A stretch of DNA of 33,048 nt, taken from an uncultured Oscillospiraceae bacterium. GTDB taxonomy: Bacteria; Bacillota; Clostridia; Oscillospirales; Oscillospiraceae. The stretch spans positions 1-33,048 of the forward strand of contig CAKUJA010000009.1 in the NCBI GenBank assembly GCA_934661135.1, read 5' to 3'. Both the position numbers and the translations under genes were made by a program. This document shows, in pieces, positions 16,260-24,244 of the stretch (positions are counted from its first letter, which is position 1; every line of letters begins with the position of its first letter). The notes under the pieces were generated by a model. That model had not been told where the DNA came from. It saw only the letters and a list, made by a program, of their open reading frames with translations, and did no database searches.

Positions 16260-17330
16260 TCACGTCCTTTCTTTTCTGCGCGCAAGCAGCGCGTCATAAA
16301 TGGCAATGGCTGCGGCGGCCTCCATGACGGGAACCGCGCGGGGCACGATACAGGGGTCGTGCCGACCCTTGATTTCAAGGGTGGTTTCTTCCATCGAGGC
16401 GAGGTTGACGCTCGGCTGCGGACGGAAGATCGAGGGCGTCGGCTTGATGGCGGCGCGGAAGCGGAGCGGCATTCCGTCGGTGATGCCGCCGAGAATGCCG
16501 CCGCAGTGGTTTGTGACGGTTTCAACGCGGCCGCCCCGGATACAGAAGGCGTCGTTATTCTCGCTGCCGTGCAGCGCAGCGGCGGCAAAGCCGTCGCCGA
16601 ATTCCAGACCCTTGACGGCCGGAATGCCGAAAACGATGGAGGCAATGCGGTTTTCCATGCCGCCGAACATCGGGTCGCCCAGACCGGCAGGAAGGCCGAG
16701 GACGGCGACTTCAATAATGCCGCCGACCGAGTCGTGCGCGTCGCGCGCGGCGGCGATGCAGGCCTGCATCGCCTGCCCCTGTGCGTCGTCGATGACCGGG
16801 AACGGCTTTTCCGCGGTGGACGCGGTCAGCGCGCCGCAATCTTCAATGCCGCCGATGGCGGCGATGCGGGAGAGGACGGAGATGCCCTCGCGCTGCAAGA
16901 GCTGCAGACAGATGCCGCCCGCGATGCACAGCGGCGCGGTCAGCCGCCCGGAGAAGTGGCCGCCGCCGGCGACATCCTGCGCGCCGCCGTATTTGACAGC
17001 GGCGGTATAGTCGGCGTGGCCGGGGCGCGGCGTCACGGCGAGATTACTATAATCGCCGGAGCGGGTATTGGTGTTGCGGATGATCGCCGTGAGCGGCGCG
17101 CCGCAGGTTGTGTTTCCGACGACGCCGGAGAGAAATTCCGGGGCATCGGCTTCGCGGCGCGGCGTGGCAAGGTCGCTGCGACCGGGGGCGCGGCGGGCGA
17201 GAAAGCGGTCAAGCGCGGCAAAGTCGATGGTTTGCCCCGCGGGAATGCCCTCCATCGTGACGCCGATGGCCGGAGAATGGGACTGGCCGAAGATGGTCAG
17301 ACGGAAATTTTCACCGTAGCTGCTGCTCAT
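16260..17330 (-). CDS. aroC: Chorismate synthase
   Basis: A 356-residue FMN-dependent enzyme that converts EPSP to chorismate. The N-terminus SSSYGENFRLTIFGQSHS has GQSHS where most members have GESHG, a conservative variant. RPGHAD (102-107) and GGGHFSGR (122-129) are intact. The start at 17330 is set by AAAGGAG and by the 4-nt overlap with the aroA stop. It is followed closely by pheA. Confidence 0.96.
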   Translation of the reverse strand: MSSSYGENFRLTIFGQSHSPAIGVTMEGIPAGQTIDFAALDRFLARRAPGRSDLATPRREADAPEFLSGVVGNTTCGAPLTAIIRNTNTRSGDYSNLAVTPRPGHADYTAAVKYGGAQDVAGGGHFSGRLTAPLCIAGGICLQLLQREGISVLSRIAAIGGIEDCGALTASTAEKPFPVIDDAQGQAMQACIAAARDAHDSVGGIIEVAVLGLPAGLGDPMFGGMENRIASIVFGIPAVKGLEFGDGFAAAALHGSENNDAFCIRGGRVETVTNHCGGILGGITDGMPLRFRAAIKPTPSIFRPQPSVNLASMEETTLEIKGRHDPCIVPRAVPVMEAAAAIAIYDALLARRKERT

Positions 17331-18586
17331 AGGGACGCTCCTTTCAAGGCGGAGAATGCTTCCCAGAAGGTGGGATAGGATTTGCGGACGCATTCGCTGC
17401 CGTGTACTGTGACGGAAGTCTGACAGGCGCAGGCGGCGACGGCGGCGCTCATGGCGATGCGGTGGTCGTTGGCCGCGTCGACAGCTCCGCCGTGAAGCTG
17501 CGGTGTGCCGCAAAGCGTGAGGCCGTCCGGCAGCTCCGTGACCTGTCCGCCGAGGGCGGAGATCAGCGCCGCGGTGGTGGACAGGCGGTCGGACTCCTTC
17601 AGACGCAGACGCTCGGCATGGATAATCTGCGTTTCACCCTCCGCCACGGCGCTGAGAACGCTCAGCACCGGGATGAGGTCGGGAATCGGGCGGGCGTCGA
17701 CCGTGACGCCGCGCAGCGCGCCGCGGCGCACCGTGACGGCGGTATCCTCGGACTGAATCTGCGCACCCATGCGGTGCAGCACGTCCAAAATGGCGCGGTC
17801 GCCCTGCGCAGAGCGGGAATTCAAGCCTTCGACACGGACGCCGATTGGTGAAAGCGCACCCATGCAGAGGAAAAAGGCGGCGTTGGACCAGTCGCCCTCC
17901 ACGGCGGTCTGCGCCGGGAGCGCGTAGGTCTGGCTGCCGGGAATTTGATACGTCCAGCCGGACTTTGCAAAGCGAATCGCGGAGTCTTGCAGTGCGTGCT
18001 CGGTCATGGAGATGTAGGACGCAGACTGCACCGCGCCGGTGACGGCAAGGGTGCTGCCGGCCGGGAGCAGCGGAAGCGCAAGCAGCAGGCCGGAGATATA
18101 CTGCGACGAGACGCTGCCGGGCATCGTATAGGTACCAGGCGTCAGACGGCCTTTGCAGCGCAGCAGCGCGCCCTGCTGCGAAAGCGCCATGCCATGGGCA
18201 CAGAGCTGCGACCAGAGCGGCTCGAGCGGGCGCTCGGGCAGGCGTCCGTCCAGGTGGAACGTGGCGGATGCGCCAAGCGCACCGGCAACCGGGAGCAGAA
18301 AGCGCAGCGTGGAGCCGCTTTCGCCGCAAGGAAGATCGCATTCCGTGGTTGGGACAGCCGAAATCGGCACGACGCGCCAACAGCCGGCAGACTGCTCGGT
18401 GATCTGTGCGCCGAGTGCGCGCAGACAGGCGATGGTGGCGGAAATATCATTGGAAAGCCCTTCAAACCGGATATCGACCGGTTCGCGGCCGAGCGCGGCG
18501 CAGATCAGCAGACGGTGCGCCTGCGATTTGGAAGCCGGGATGCGCACGCTGCCGCTGCGCGCGCCCGGGGAAAGTGTGACGGTCAT
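17327..18586 (-). CDS. aroA: 3-phosphoshikimate 1-carboxyvinyltransferase (EPSP synthase)
   Basis: A 419-residue enzyme joining shikimate-3-phosphate and PEP. The N-terminal PASKSQAHR motif (K20, S21, R25) binds substrate. The GESGSTLRF loop and the C-terminal LRLKESDRLS motif with 'ANDHRIAMS' are characteristic of the family. Length is normal. It overlaps aroB upstream and aroC downstream by 4 nt each (ATGA), so its translation is coupled to both. Confidence 0.96.
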   Translation of the reverse strand: MTVTLSPGARSGSVRIPASKSQAHRLLICAALGREPVDIRFEGLSNDISATIACLRALGAQITEQSAGCWRVVPISAVPTTECDLPCGESGSTLRFLLPVAGALGASATFHLDGRLPERPLEPLWSQLCAHGMALSQQGALLRCKGRLTPGTYTMPGSVSSQYISGLLLALPLLPAGSTLAVTGAVQSASYISMTEHALQDSAIRFAKSGWTYQIPGSQTYALPAQTAVEGDWSNAAFFLCMGALSPIGVRVEGLNSRSAQGDRAILDVLHRMGAQIQSEDTAVTVRRGALRGVTVDARPIPDLIPVLSVLSAVAEGETQIIHAERLRLKESDRLSTTAALISALGGQVTELPDGLTLCGTPQLHGGAVDAANDHRIAMSAAVAACACQTSVTVHGSECVRKSYPTFWEAFSALKGASL

Positions 18587-19641
18587 CGAACCCCTCCGGC
18601 GGCCAGCCAGCCGCGCAGTTCCGAGGACGGAATCGGGACGATCCGGCAGTGGCCGATGCGGTCGGGGACGATCAGGTTCAGCATACTTCCACTGACCTTT
18701 TTGTCAGACAGGCCTGCGCGGAACAGATCGTCCAGCGCATAGTCGGTTGCGGCGGGCAGGCCGTATTGCGCGAGGATGGCATCGACGCGCTGCGCGGTTT
18801 CTGCGCTGCAATATCCGTTTGCGGCGGCGGCGCGCGTGATGACGCCCATGCCGATGGCGACGCACTGGCCGTGCAGGAGCGTAAAGCCGCTGCATTCCTC
18901 GACGGCGTGGCCGACGGTGTGGCCGAGGTTGAGCTTCTGCCGTGCACCGCGGTCGAATTCGTCGGCGTCCACAACGTCGCGCTTCATCTCCACGCAGCGG
19001 GCAATGACGGACTCATACTGGGCGCGCACCGGCGTTTTGGAAAGGCTGTCGAAGAACTCGGCGTCGGCCATCAGGCCGTATTTGAGAATTTCGGCGCAGC
19101 CGCAGCGGTATTGCTCGTCCGGGAGTGTGGAAAGCAGGTCAGGGTCGCAGAGCACGAGTGACGGCTGCCAGAAGGCGCCGGCCATATTTTTACCGGTGTC
19201 AAGATCGACGGCGGTTTTGCCGCCGACGGAGGAGTCGACCATGGCGAGAAGCGTGGTCGGCACCTGCACAAAGCGGATGCCGCGCTGATAGCAGGCTGCG
19301 GCGAACCCGGCGAGGTCGCCCACAACGCCGCCGCCGAGCGCGATAATCACATCGCTGCGGGTGACATGGTTTTCACAGAGAAAGTTCAGCACTTGGCCGA
19401 ACGTGGCCAGCGATTTGGAGCGTTCACCGTGCGGAAAGACGAAGCGCAGGACGCGGAAGCCGGCTTCGGCGAGGGAATGCGCGGCCTGCGTGCCATAGAG
19501 CGTGTCGACCGTGTCATCGGTGACGAGGACGGCGGTCTGCGCGGGGACAGATTGCTTTATCAGCGCGCCAAGGCCGGCAAACAGGCCGCTGCCGATCCGG
19601 ACGTCGTAGTCCCGGGAAGCGGAGACGTGTACCGTTTTCAA
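18583..19641 (-). CDS. aroB: 3-dehydroquinate synthase
   Basis: A 352-residue NAD- and metal-dependent enzyme that cyclises DAHP. Visible motifs are HGERSK (71-76), the NAD loop GGGVVGDL (103-110), SSVGGKT (137-143), KN (151-152) and the metal-binding GHTVGHAVE. Length is typical. It overlaps tyrA and aroA by 4 nt each. Confidence 0.96.
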   Translation of the reverse strand: MKTVHVSASRDYDVRIGSGLFAGLGALIKQSVPAQTAVLVTDDTVDTLYGTQAAHSLAEAGFRVLRFVFPHGERSKSLATFGQVLNFLCENHVTRSDVIIALGGGVVGDLAGFAAACYQRGIRFVQVPTTLLAMVDSSVGGKTAVDLDTGKNMAGAFWQPSLVLCDPDLLSTLPDEQYRCGCAEILKYGLMADAEFFDSLSKTPVRAQYESVIARCVEMKRDVVDADEFDRGARQKLNLGHTVGHAVEECSGFTLLHGQCVAIGMGVITRAAAANGYCSAETAQRVDAILAQYGLPAATDYALDDLFRAGLSDKKVSGSMLNLIVPDRIGHCRIVPIPSSELRGWLAAGGVR

Positions 19642-20471
19642 TGGCCGTCAACCTCCTCTTTGCGCTTGCGCCCGTCATCGAGCAGACGGACGAGAGAGTC
19701 CATATCGTCCTGCTCCAGCGCGGCGGTGTATTCTTGCAGATGGTCAATCAGAATATGCAGCTCATGCAGAAGATAGTCCTTGTTCTCGAGGAACAGCTCT
19801 GCCCACATCTGCGGATTGAGCCACGCGACGCGGGTGAGATCCTTGTAGCTGCCGGCAGAGAACCCCTTGTGGCTGCCGGCGGTGGGACTTTTGATGTAGG
19901 CATTGGAGACGACGTGCGCCATCTGTGAGGTGAAGGCGATCATCTCGTCGTGCTTTTCCGCCGTGGTGACGGAAAAGCGGCCAAAGCCGGCGGGGGCGAG
20001 CAGCTCCTTCACGCGGGAGAGCAGCTCGATATTGTTGAAATCCGCCGGGACAAGCACCATCGGTGCGCCGTGGTAGAGCGTTGCCGTGGCGTATTTGAAG
20101 CCGGAGTTGTGCGTGCCGGCCATCGGGTGGCCGCCGAGGTAGGTGAAGCCATATTGCTTTGCCAGCGGGAAGCAGGCTTCGCAAACGACGCGCTTCGTGC
20201 CGCAGCAGTCAATGACAATCGGCTTTGTGCCGATCGATGCGCCGTGCTGCTGCAAAAACTCCACGGCAGCGCGCGGATAGACTGCAATGAGGATGAGATC
20301 ACAGGAGGAGAGCCGCTCATCGGTCAACTCTCCGTTGACCGCGCCCTGGAGCTTGGCGAAGTCCAGCATGGTGCGGTCGATGTCTGTGGCGAGAACCGTC
20401 CAACCGGCTTCGTGGTAAGCTTTGGCGAACGAGCCGCCGATCAAACCAAGGCCAACGATACCAACTGTCAT
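19638..20471 (-). CDS. tyrA: Prephenate dehydrogenase
   Basis: A 277-residue NAD-dependent enzyme of the tyrosine branch. The Rossmann motif GLGLIGG (7-13) and an acidic residue after strand 2 (TDID, favouring NAD) are followed by the active-site block HPMAGTHNSG (115-124) and the helical dimerisation domain. No ACT or chorismate mutase domain is attached, so the mutase activity must come from PheA or elsewhere. It overlaps aroF and aroB by 4 nt each. Confidence 0.94.
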   Translation of the reverse strand: MTVGIVGLGLIGGSFAKAYHEAGWTVLATDIDRTMLDFAKLQGAVNGELTDERLSSCDLILIAVYPRAAVEFLQQHGASIGTKPIVIDCCGTKRVVCEACFPLAKQYGFTYLGGHPMAGTHNSGFKYATATLYHGAPMVLVPADFNNIELLSRVKELLAPAGFGRFSVTTAEKHDEMIAFTSQMAHVVSNAYIKSPTAGSHKGFSAGSYKDLTRVAWLNPQMWAELFLENKDYLLHELHILIDHLQEYTAALEQDDMDSLVRLLDDGRKRKEEVDGH

Positions 20472-21472
20472 GCTGTGACCACCTTTCGGATTTCGCGAAC
20501 CTTCTTCGCCAGCGCGTCATACTGCTCTGGGCGGAGCGACTGCGCACCGTCGCACAGAGCATGGATGGGATCGTTGTGAACCTCGATAATCAGGCCATCC
20601 GCGCCGCCGGCCGTTGCAGCCAGCGCCATCGGCGGGACAAGGCGGTTGATGCCGGTGGCGTGGCTCGGGTCGACGATGACCGGCAGATGCGAAAGCTCAT
20701 GCAGCATGGGAACTGCCGCAAGGTCGAGCGTGTTGCGGGTGTAATCGTCGAATGTGCGGATACCGCGCTCGCAGAGGATGACCTGCTCGTTGCCGCTGGC
20801 CATGATGTATTCGGCGCTCATCAGCAGCTCCTTGAGCGTGTTGGCAAGGCCGCGCTTGAGCAGGATGGGCTTGTCTGTCTTGCCTAGCTCGCGCAGCAGG
20901 TCAAAATTCTGCATATTGCGCGCGCCGACCTGCAGCACGTCGACGTCGGCAAAAAGCGGCAGATCGGTGATGCTCATGATTTCGGTGACGATGGGAAGGC
21001 CGGTTTCCTGCCGGGCGATTTTCAGAAGCTCAAGACCTTCGGCCTTGAGACCGGCAAAATCGTAGGGGGACGTGCGCGGCTTGAACGCGCCGCCGCGCAG
21101 CATATTCGCGCCGGACGCCTTGACAGCCCGCGCAACGGCGACGATCTGCTCCTCGGTTTCGACGGAGCAGGGGCCGGCGATCATGCAGAAGTTGCCGCCG
21201 CCGATTTTGACGTCGCCGACCTGCACGATGGTGTCGTCGGGGTGGTATTTCCGATTGCAGCACTTAAACGGCTCGGACACGCGCTTGACGCTGTCGACAA
21301 TGTCGAGACTGGACACAAGATCCATATCGACGCGACTGGTATCACCGACAAGACCGAGAATGGTCTGATAATTCCCCTCGGAGACGTGGATGTTCAGGCC
21401 GAGGTTTTTCAGCCAGCCGATGAGCTGGTCGCGGCTCTCCTTGGCGACGCCGTGCTTCAAGACTACAACCAT
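20468..21472 (-). CDS. aroF: DAHP synthase, type I-beta with N-terminal regulatory domain
   Basis: A 334-residue enzyme that condenses PEP and erythrose-4-phosphate as the first step of the pathway. An N-terminal ferredoxin-like domain (about 1-70) resembles the allosteric domain of the Thermotoga enzyme, which senses Tyr and Phe. The catalytic barrel starts at GGNFCMIAGPCSVE and has RGGAFKPRTSPY and the metal site near DPSHATG. The ATG follows AGGAGG. First gene of the aromatic operon, about 370 nt behind its promoter and downstream of the attenuator. Enzyme-level feedback may therefore add to transcriptional control. Confidence 0.96.
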   Translation of the reverse strand: MVVVLKHGVAKESRDQLIGWLKNLGLNIHVSEGNYQTILGLVGDTSRVDMDLVSSLDIVDSVKRVSEPFKCCNRKYHPDDTIVQVGDVKIGGGNFCMIAGPCSVETEEQIVAVARAVKASGANMLRGGAFKPRTSPYDFAGLKAEGLELLKIARQETGLPIVTEIMSITDLPLFADVDVLQVGARNMQNFDLLRELGKTDKPILLKRGLANTLKELLMSAEYIMASGNEQVILCERGIRTFDDYTRNTLDLAAVPMLHELSHLPVIVDPSHATGINRLVPPMALAATAGGADGLIIEVHNDPIHALCDGAQSLRPEQYDALAKKVREIRKVVTA

Positions 21473-21517
21473 AAATTTGTCCTCCTAGTTTTTGGAAAGT
21501 CATATATTATTTGTCTC

Positions 21518-21681
21518 AGAGAAGCTCCAAAGCAGACGGCAAGCGCATTCGGCGGGAGATTTTGCTCCAAGGTAAGATTTGAAAAACGCAGACATCCTTT
21601 GTGGATTTCAAGTTTTTCAAACCGCAGCATTGGGGTAAAAGCTCCGGCGAAGGCCGACGCTGTTTGGTTTGGAGGTTCTCT
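21518..21681 (+). repeat. MITE-like palindromic element, copy 3, in the aro operon leader
   Basis: About 164 bp with terminal inverted repeats AGAGAAGCTCC / GGAGGTTCTCT at the ends, extended imperfectly inward. The core GGAGATTTTG...TTTGAAAAACGCAG...CAAGTTTTTCAAAC matches copies 1 and 2. It lies between the attenuator T-run and the aroF ribosome site, so it is transcribed as part of the aro mRNA leader (antisense to the orientation given). Confidence 0.7.
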
Positions 21682-21720
21682 AAAATAAAAAACGCTGCAC
21701 AGGCTCAACCTGTGCAGCGT
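21681..21720 (-). terminator. Attenuator terminator (3:4 hairpin) of the aro operon
   Basis: On the minus strand a perfect 12-bp stem ACGCTGCACAGG / CCTGTGCAGCGT (21720-21709 and 21703-21692) with a 5-nt loop is followed by TTTTTTATTTT. It lies 47 nt after the leader peptide stop and about 210 nt before aroF. Confidence 0.93.
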
Positions 21721-21760
21721 CAAAAGCAAGCTTGCTTCCGGATCTTTGCAACACAAATCA
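21706..21760 (-). promoter_or_regulatory. Candidate antiterminator (2:3 helix) of the aro leader
   Basis: On the minus strand UGAUUUGUGUUGC (21760-21748) can pair with GCUGCACAGGUUG (21718-21706): 12 of 13 positions pair, including G-U pairs, with one U-U mismatch. This uses the whole left arm of the terminator, so the two structures exclude each other. A small AAGCA / TGCTT hairpin fits within the loop. Confidence 0.7.
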
Positions 21761-21806
21761 GCCTTACTATGGATTCATAGTAAAGTAGTAAAAGTATGCA
21801 AAAATC
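21741..21806 (-). promoter_or_regulatory. Candidate anti-antiterminator (1:2 helix) over the control codons
   Basis: On the minus strand GAUUUUUGCA (21806-21797, codons for Val-Ile-Phe-Ala) pairs over 10 bp with UGCAAAGAUC (21750-21741), with one G-U pair. The helix overlaps the first strand of the antiterminator. A nested 8-bp hairpin with loop AATC (21783-21764) covers the end and stop codon of the leader ORF. Confidence 0.65.
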
Positions 21807-21820
21807 ACGGAGCTGATCAT
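21767..21820 (-). CDS. Aromatic operon leader peptide (Phe/Tyr-rich)
   Basis: A 17-codon ORF reading MISSVIFAYFYYFTMNP and ending in TAG. Residues 7-13 are F-A-Y-F-Y-Y-F, using three UUU Phe and three UAC Tyr codons. AAGAGGA lies 7 nt before the ATG, and the transcript is predicted to begin about 25 nt upstream. It precedes a terminator with a T-run and then the complete shikimate/Phe/Tyr operon. It is comparable in design to the E. coli pheA leader peptide, which is Phe-rich. The predicted role is ribosome-mediated attenuation: stalling at Phe or Tyr codons would free the antiterminator. The coding assignment is visible in sequence; the mechanism is inference. Confidence 0.88.
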   Translation of the reverse strand: MISSVIFAYFYYFTMNP

Positions 21821-21852
21821 ATCAAAGTCCTCTTGTCGATTTATGATATTTA

Positions 21853-21880
21853 ACTATATCACGATTTTGCGGAATGTCAA
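21853..21880 (-). promoter_or_regulatory. Promoter of the aromatic operon
   Basis: On the minus strand a perfect TTGACA (21880-21875), a 16-nt spacer and an extended -10 TGATATAGT (TATAGT at 21858-21853). The start site should be near 21846. It lies 42 nt beyond the dnaK terminator. Confidence 0.85.
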
Positions 21881-21921
21881 CCGGGAAATGGCAAAGTTTT
21901 TGCATTTCTATCGCAGAAGGC

Positions 21922-21951
21922 AAAAAAGCAGCGCCGCATATGCGGCGCTGC
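21922..21951 (-). terminator. Terminator after dnaK
   Basis: A perfect 10-bp stem GCAGCGCCGC / GCGGCGCTGC with an ATAT loop (21928-21951), followed on the minus strand by TTTTTT. It separates the chaperone operon from the aro promoter. Confidence 0.93.
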
Positions 21952-21981
21952 CTGGGTACGTTGGGAGTTTTCAGAGTCACC

Positions 21982-23784
21982 CTAGTTCATTTCTTCAAAA
22001 TCCGCGTCCATGACGTCGTCATCCGGTGTCTGGTCGTTCGGGTTTTCGTAGGTGCCGGAATACTGCGCGTTCGGGTCAATCGTGACGCCAGCCTGCTGGA
22101 GAAGCTGCTCGAGACGGTCGGCGGCAGACGCCATCTGTGCGCCATCCTTGGATTTGACGGCACGTTTGGCTTCCTTGACGCCCTCGGCAACGGCGGCCTT
22201 CTGCTCTTTGCTCATGCCCTTCGCGGCCTTGCCAGCCTGATAGACGAGCTGTTCACAGCGGTCGCGCGCGACGGCCTGCGCTTTGAGCTGCGCATCCTGC
22301 GCGGCATACTGCTGCGCTTCGCGTACGGCGCGGTCAATGTCGGCCTGACTCATGTTGGAGCTGGCGGTGATCGTGATGGCCTGTGCCTTGCCGGTGTCGA
22401 GATCTTTTGCGCTGACGTTCACGATGCCGTTGGCGTCGATGGAGAACGTGACCTCGATCTGCGGGACGCCGCGCGGCGCGCGGCGGATGCCGGTGAGCTG
22501 GAAGCGGCCAAGCTCCTTGTTCTGGTGCGCCATCGGGCGCTCACCCTGCAGGACATGGACGTCGACCGAGGACTGGAAGCTGGAAGCCGTGGTGAAGATC
22601 TGGCTCTTGCGGATGGGCAGCGTCGTATTGCGCTCAATGACGCGGGTGCAGACGCCGCCAAGCGTCTCAATGCCGAGCGAGAGCGGCGTGACATCGAGCA
22701 GGAGGAGCCCCTGCACCGTGCCGGAGAGGACGCCGCCTTGCAGACACGCGCCCATGGCGACACACTCGTCCGGGTTGATGCCCTTGAACGGCAGCGAGCC
22801 TGTGATGGACTGGACAAGATCCTGCACGGCGGGGATGCGGCTCGAGCCGCCGACCATGAGCACCTTACTGATCTGGGCGATAGAGATGCCGGAATCGTTG
22901 ATGGCCTGATTGACCGGCTCGCGCGTAGCCTGTACGAGGTGGCAGGTCAGGTCGTTGAATTTCGCGCGGGAGAGAGGGATGTCCATGTGCAGCGGACCGT
23001 TTTTGCCGACCGTGATATAGGGCAGCTCGACGGTGGTCTGCGTCATGGCGGAAAGCTCAATTTTGGCCTTTTCGGAGGCTTCGCGGATGCGCTGCATTGC
23101 GGCGGCGTCGCGCGAGAGGTCGATTTTGTGTTCCTTTTTGAATTCCTGCACCAGATAGTCCATGATGCACTGATCAAAATCATCGCCGCCGAGGTGGTTG
23201 TTGCCCGCGGTGGCAAGAACCTCGATCACGCCGGAGGAGATGTCGAGGATGGAGACATCGAACGTACCGCCGCCGAGGTCGTAGACCATAATCTTCTGCT
23301 CTGCTTCCTTGTCGATGCCGTAGGCGAGGGCAGCGGCAGTCGGCTCGTTGATGATGCGCTGGACATTTAACCCCGCGATCTTGCCCGCGTCCTTCGTGGC
23401 CTGACGCTGCGCGTCGGTGAAATAGGCCGGGACGGTGATGACCGCATCGGAGACCGGTTCGCCGAGGAACGCTTCAGCGTCGGCCTTGAGCTTTTGCAGG
23501 ATCATGGCCGAGATCTCCTGCGGAGTGTATTTGTGACTGTCGATATTCACTTTATAGTTTGTACCCATCTGGCGCTTGATGGAGGAGATGGTGCGCTCGT
23601 GGTTCGTGACGGCCTGCCGCTTGGCAAGGCTGCCGACCATGCGCTCACCGGTCTTTGAAAACGCCACGACAGACGGCGTCGTCCGCCCACCCTCCGCGTT
23701 GGGAATGATGACGGGTTCGCCGCCCTCCATGACCGCAACGCAGGAATTGGTCGTACCGAGATCGATACCGATGATCTTTGCCAT
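21982..23784 (-). CDS. dnaK: Molecular chaperone DnaK (Hsp70)
   Basis: A 600-residue ATP-dependent chaperone. The start at 23784 (MAKIIGIDLGTTNS) follows GGAGGA; the open frame continues upstream into the grpE gene but is not coding there. The ATPase domain carries the phosphate loops DLGTTNS and DLGGGTFD and the linker preceding the substrate-binding domain. The C-terminal lid ends in a short acidic tail (DDDVMDADFEEMN). Length is slightly below the usual 610-640. Third gene of the unit after a J-domain protein and grpE. Confidence 0.97.
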   Translation of the reverse strand: MAKIIGIDLGTTNSCVAVMEGGEPVIIPNAEGGRTTPSVVAFSKTGERMVGSLAKRQAVTNHERTISSIKRQMGTNYKVNIDSHKYTPQEISAMILQKLKADAEAFLGEPVSDAVITVPAYFTDAQRQATKDAGKIAGLNVQRIINEPTAAALAYGIDKEAEQKIMVYDLGGGTFDVSILDISSGVIEVLATAGNNHLGGDDFDQCIMDYLVQEFKKEHKIDLSRDAAAMQRIREASEKAKIELSAMTQTTVELPYITVGKNGPLHMDIPLSRAKFNDLTCHLVQATREPVNQAINDSGISIAQISKVLMVGGSSRIPAVQDLVQSITGSLPFKGINPDECVAMGACLQGGVLSGTVQGLLLLDVTPLSLGIETLGGVCTRVIERNTTLPIRKSQIFTTASSFQSSVDVHVLQGERPMAHQNKELGRFQLTGIRRAPRGVPQIEVTFSIDANGIVNVSAKDLDTGKAQAITITASSNMSQADIDRAVREAQQYAAQDAQLKAQAVARDRCEQLVYQAGKAAKGMSKEQKAAVAEGVKEAKRAVKSKDGAQMASAADRLEQLLQQAGVTIDPNAQYSGTYENPNDQTPDDDVMDADFEEMN

Positions 23785-23809
23785 AGAAATGTTCCTCCAA
23801 GGGTTAAAA

Positions 23810-24241
23810 CTAATTTGCGACGATAACTTTTGCGTGGCGGATGACCTCGTCATCCATCGTGAAGCCGGTCTGGACAATCTGCACGATCTCGTCAGGACGC
23901 TTGGCCGGGTCTTCGATGTGCTCGATGGCTTCATGGTAGGTGGGGTTGAAGCACTTGCCGAGACTGTCCATCGAGGCAACTTTCAGTGCGGCGAGCTGCG
24001 AGAGCAGCTTTTGCATCAAAAGCTCGATGCCGTGGTAGTAGGCTTCGTCGGCACATGGTGCGGCCAGCGCGCGCTCGAGATCGTCATAGATGGGAAGCAG
24101 CGCAAGCACCGCTTTTTTTATGCCGTCCGCTTCGGCGCGCTCAAGCTGCGCCGCGGTGCGGCGGCGGTAGTTCAGGTATTCGCCGCGCAGCGCTTCGAGC
24201 GCTTCATCCGGTACGGCGGCTTTTTTGGAAAACAGGCTCAA
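23810..24241 (-). CDS. grpE: Short GrpE nucleotide exchange factor
   Basis: A 143-residue GrpE that releases ADP from DnaK. The start is TTG at 24241, with AGGAGG 9 nt before it; there is no upstream room because the J-domain gene ends at 24245. The C-terminal beta-wing signature 'FNPTYHEAIEHI...VQTGFTMDDEVIRHAKVIVAN' is clear. Compared with the usual 180-200 residues, most of the long N-terminal coiled coil is missing, leaving about 90 helical residues. It is placed between the J protein and dnaK. Confidence 0.93.
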   Translation of the reverse strand: MSLFSKKAAVPDEALEALRGEYLNYRRRTAAQLERAEADGIKKAVLALLPIYDDLERALAAPCADEAYYHGIELLMQKLLSQLAALKVASMDSLGKCFNPTYHEAIEHIEDPAKRPDEIVQIVQTGFTMDDEVIRHAKVIVAN

Positions 24242-24244
24242 CGC

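Noticed and set aside
21681..21880. T-box riboswitch for the aromatic operon
   Set aside because: No T-box sequence of the AGGGUGG-type and no specifier stem were found. The conserved features instead fit a leader peptide with competing helices.
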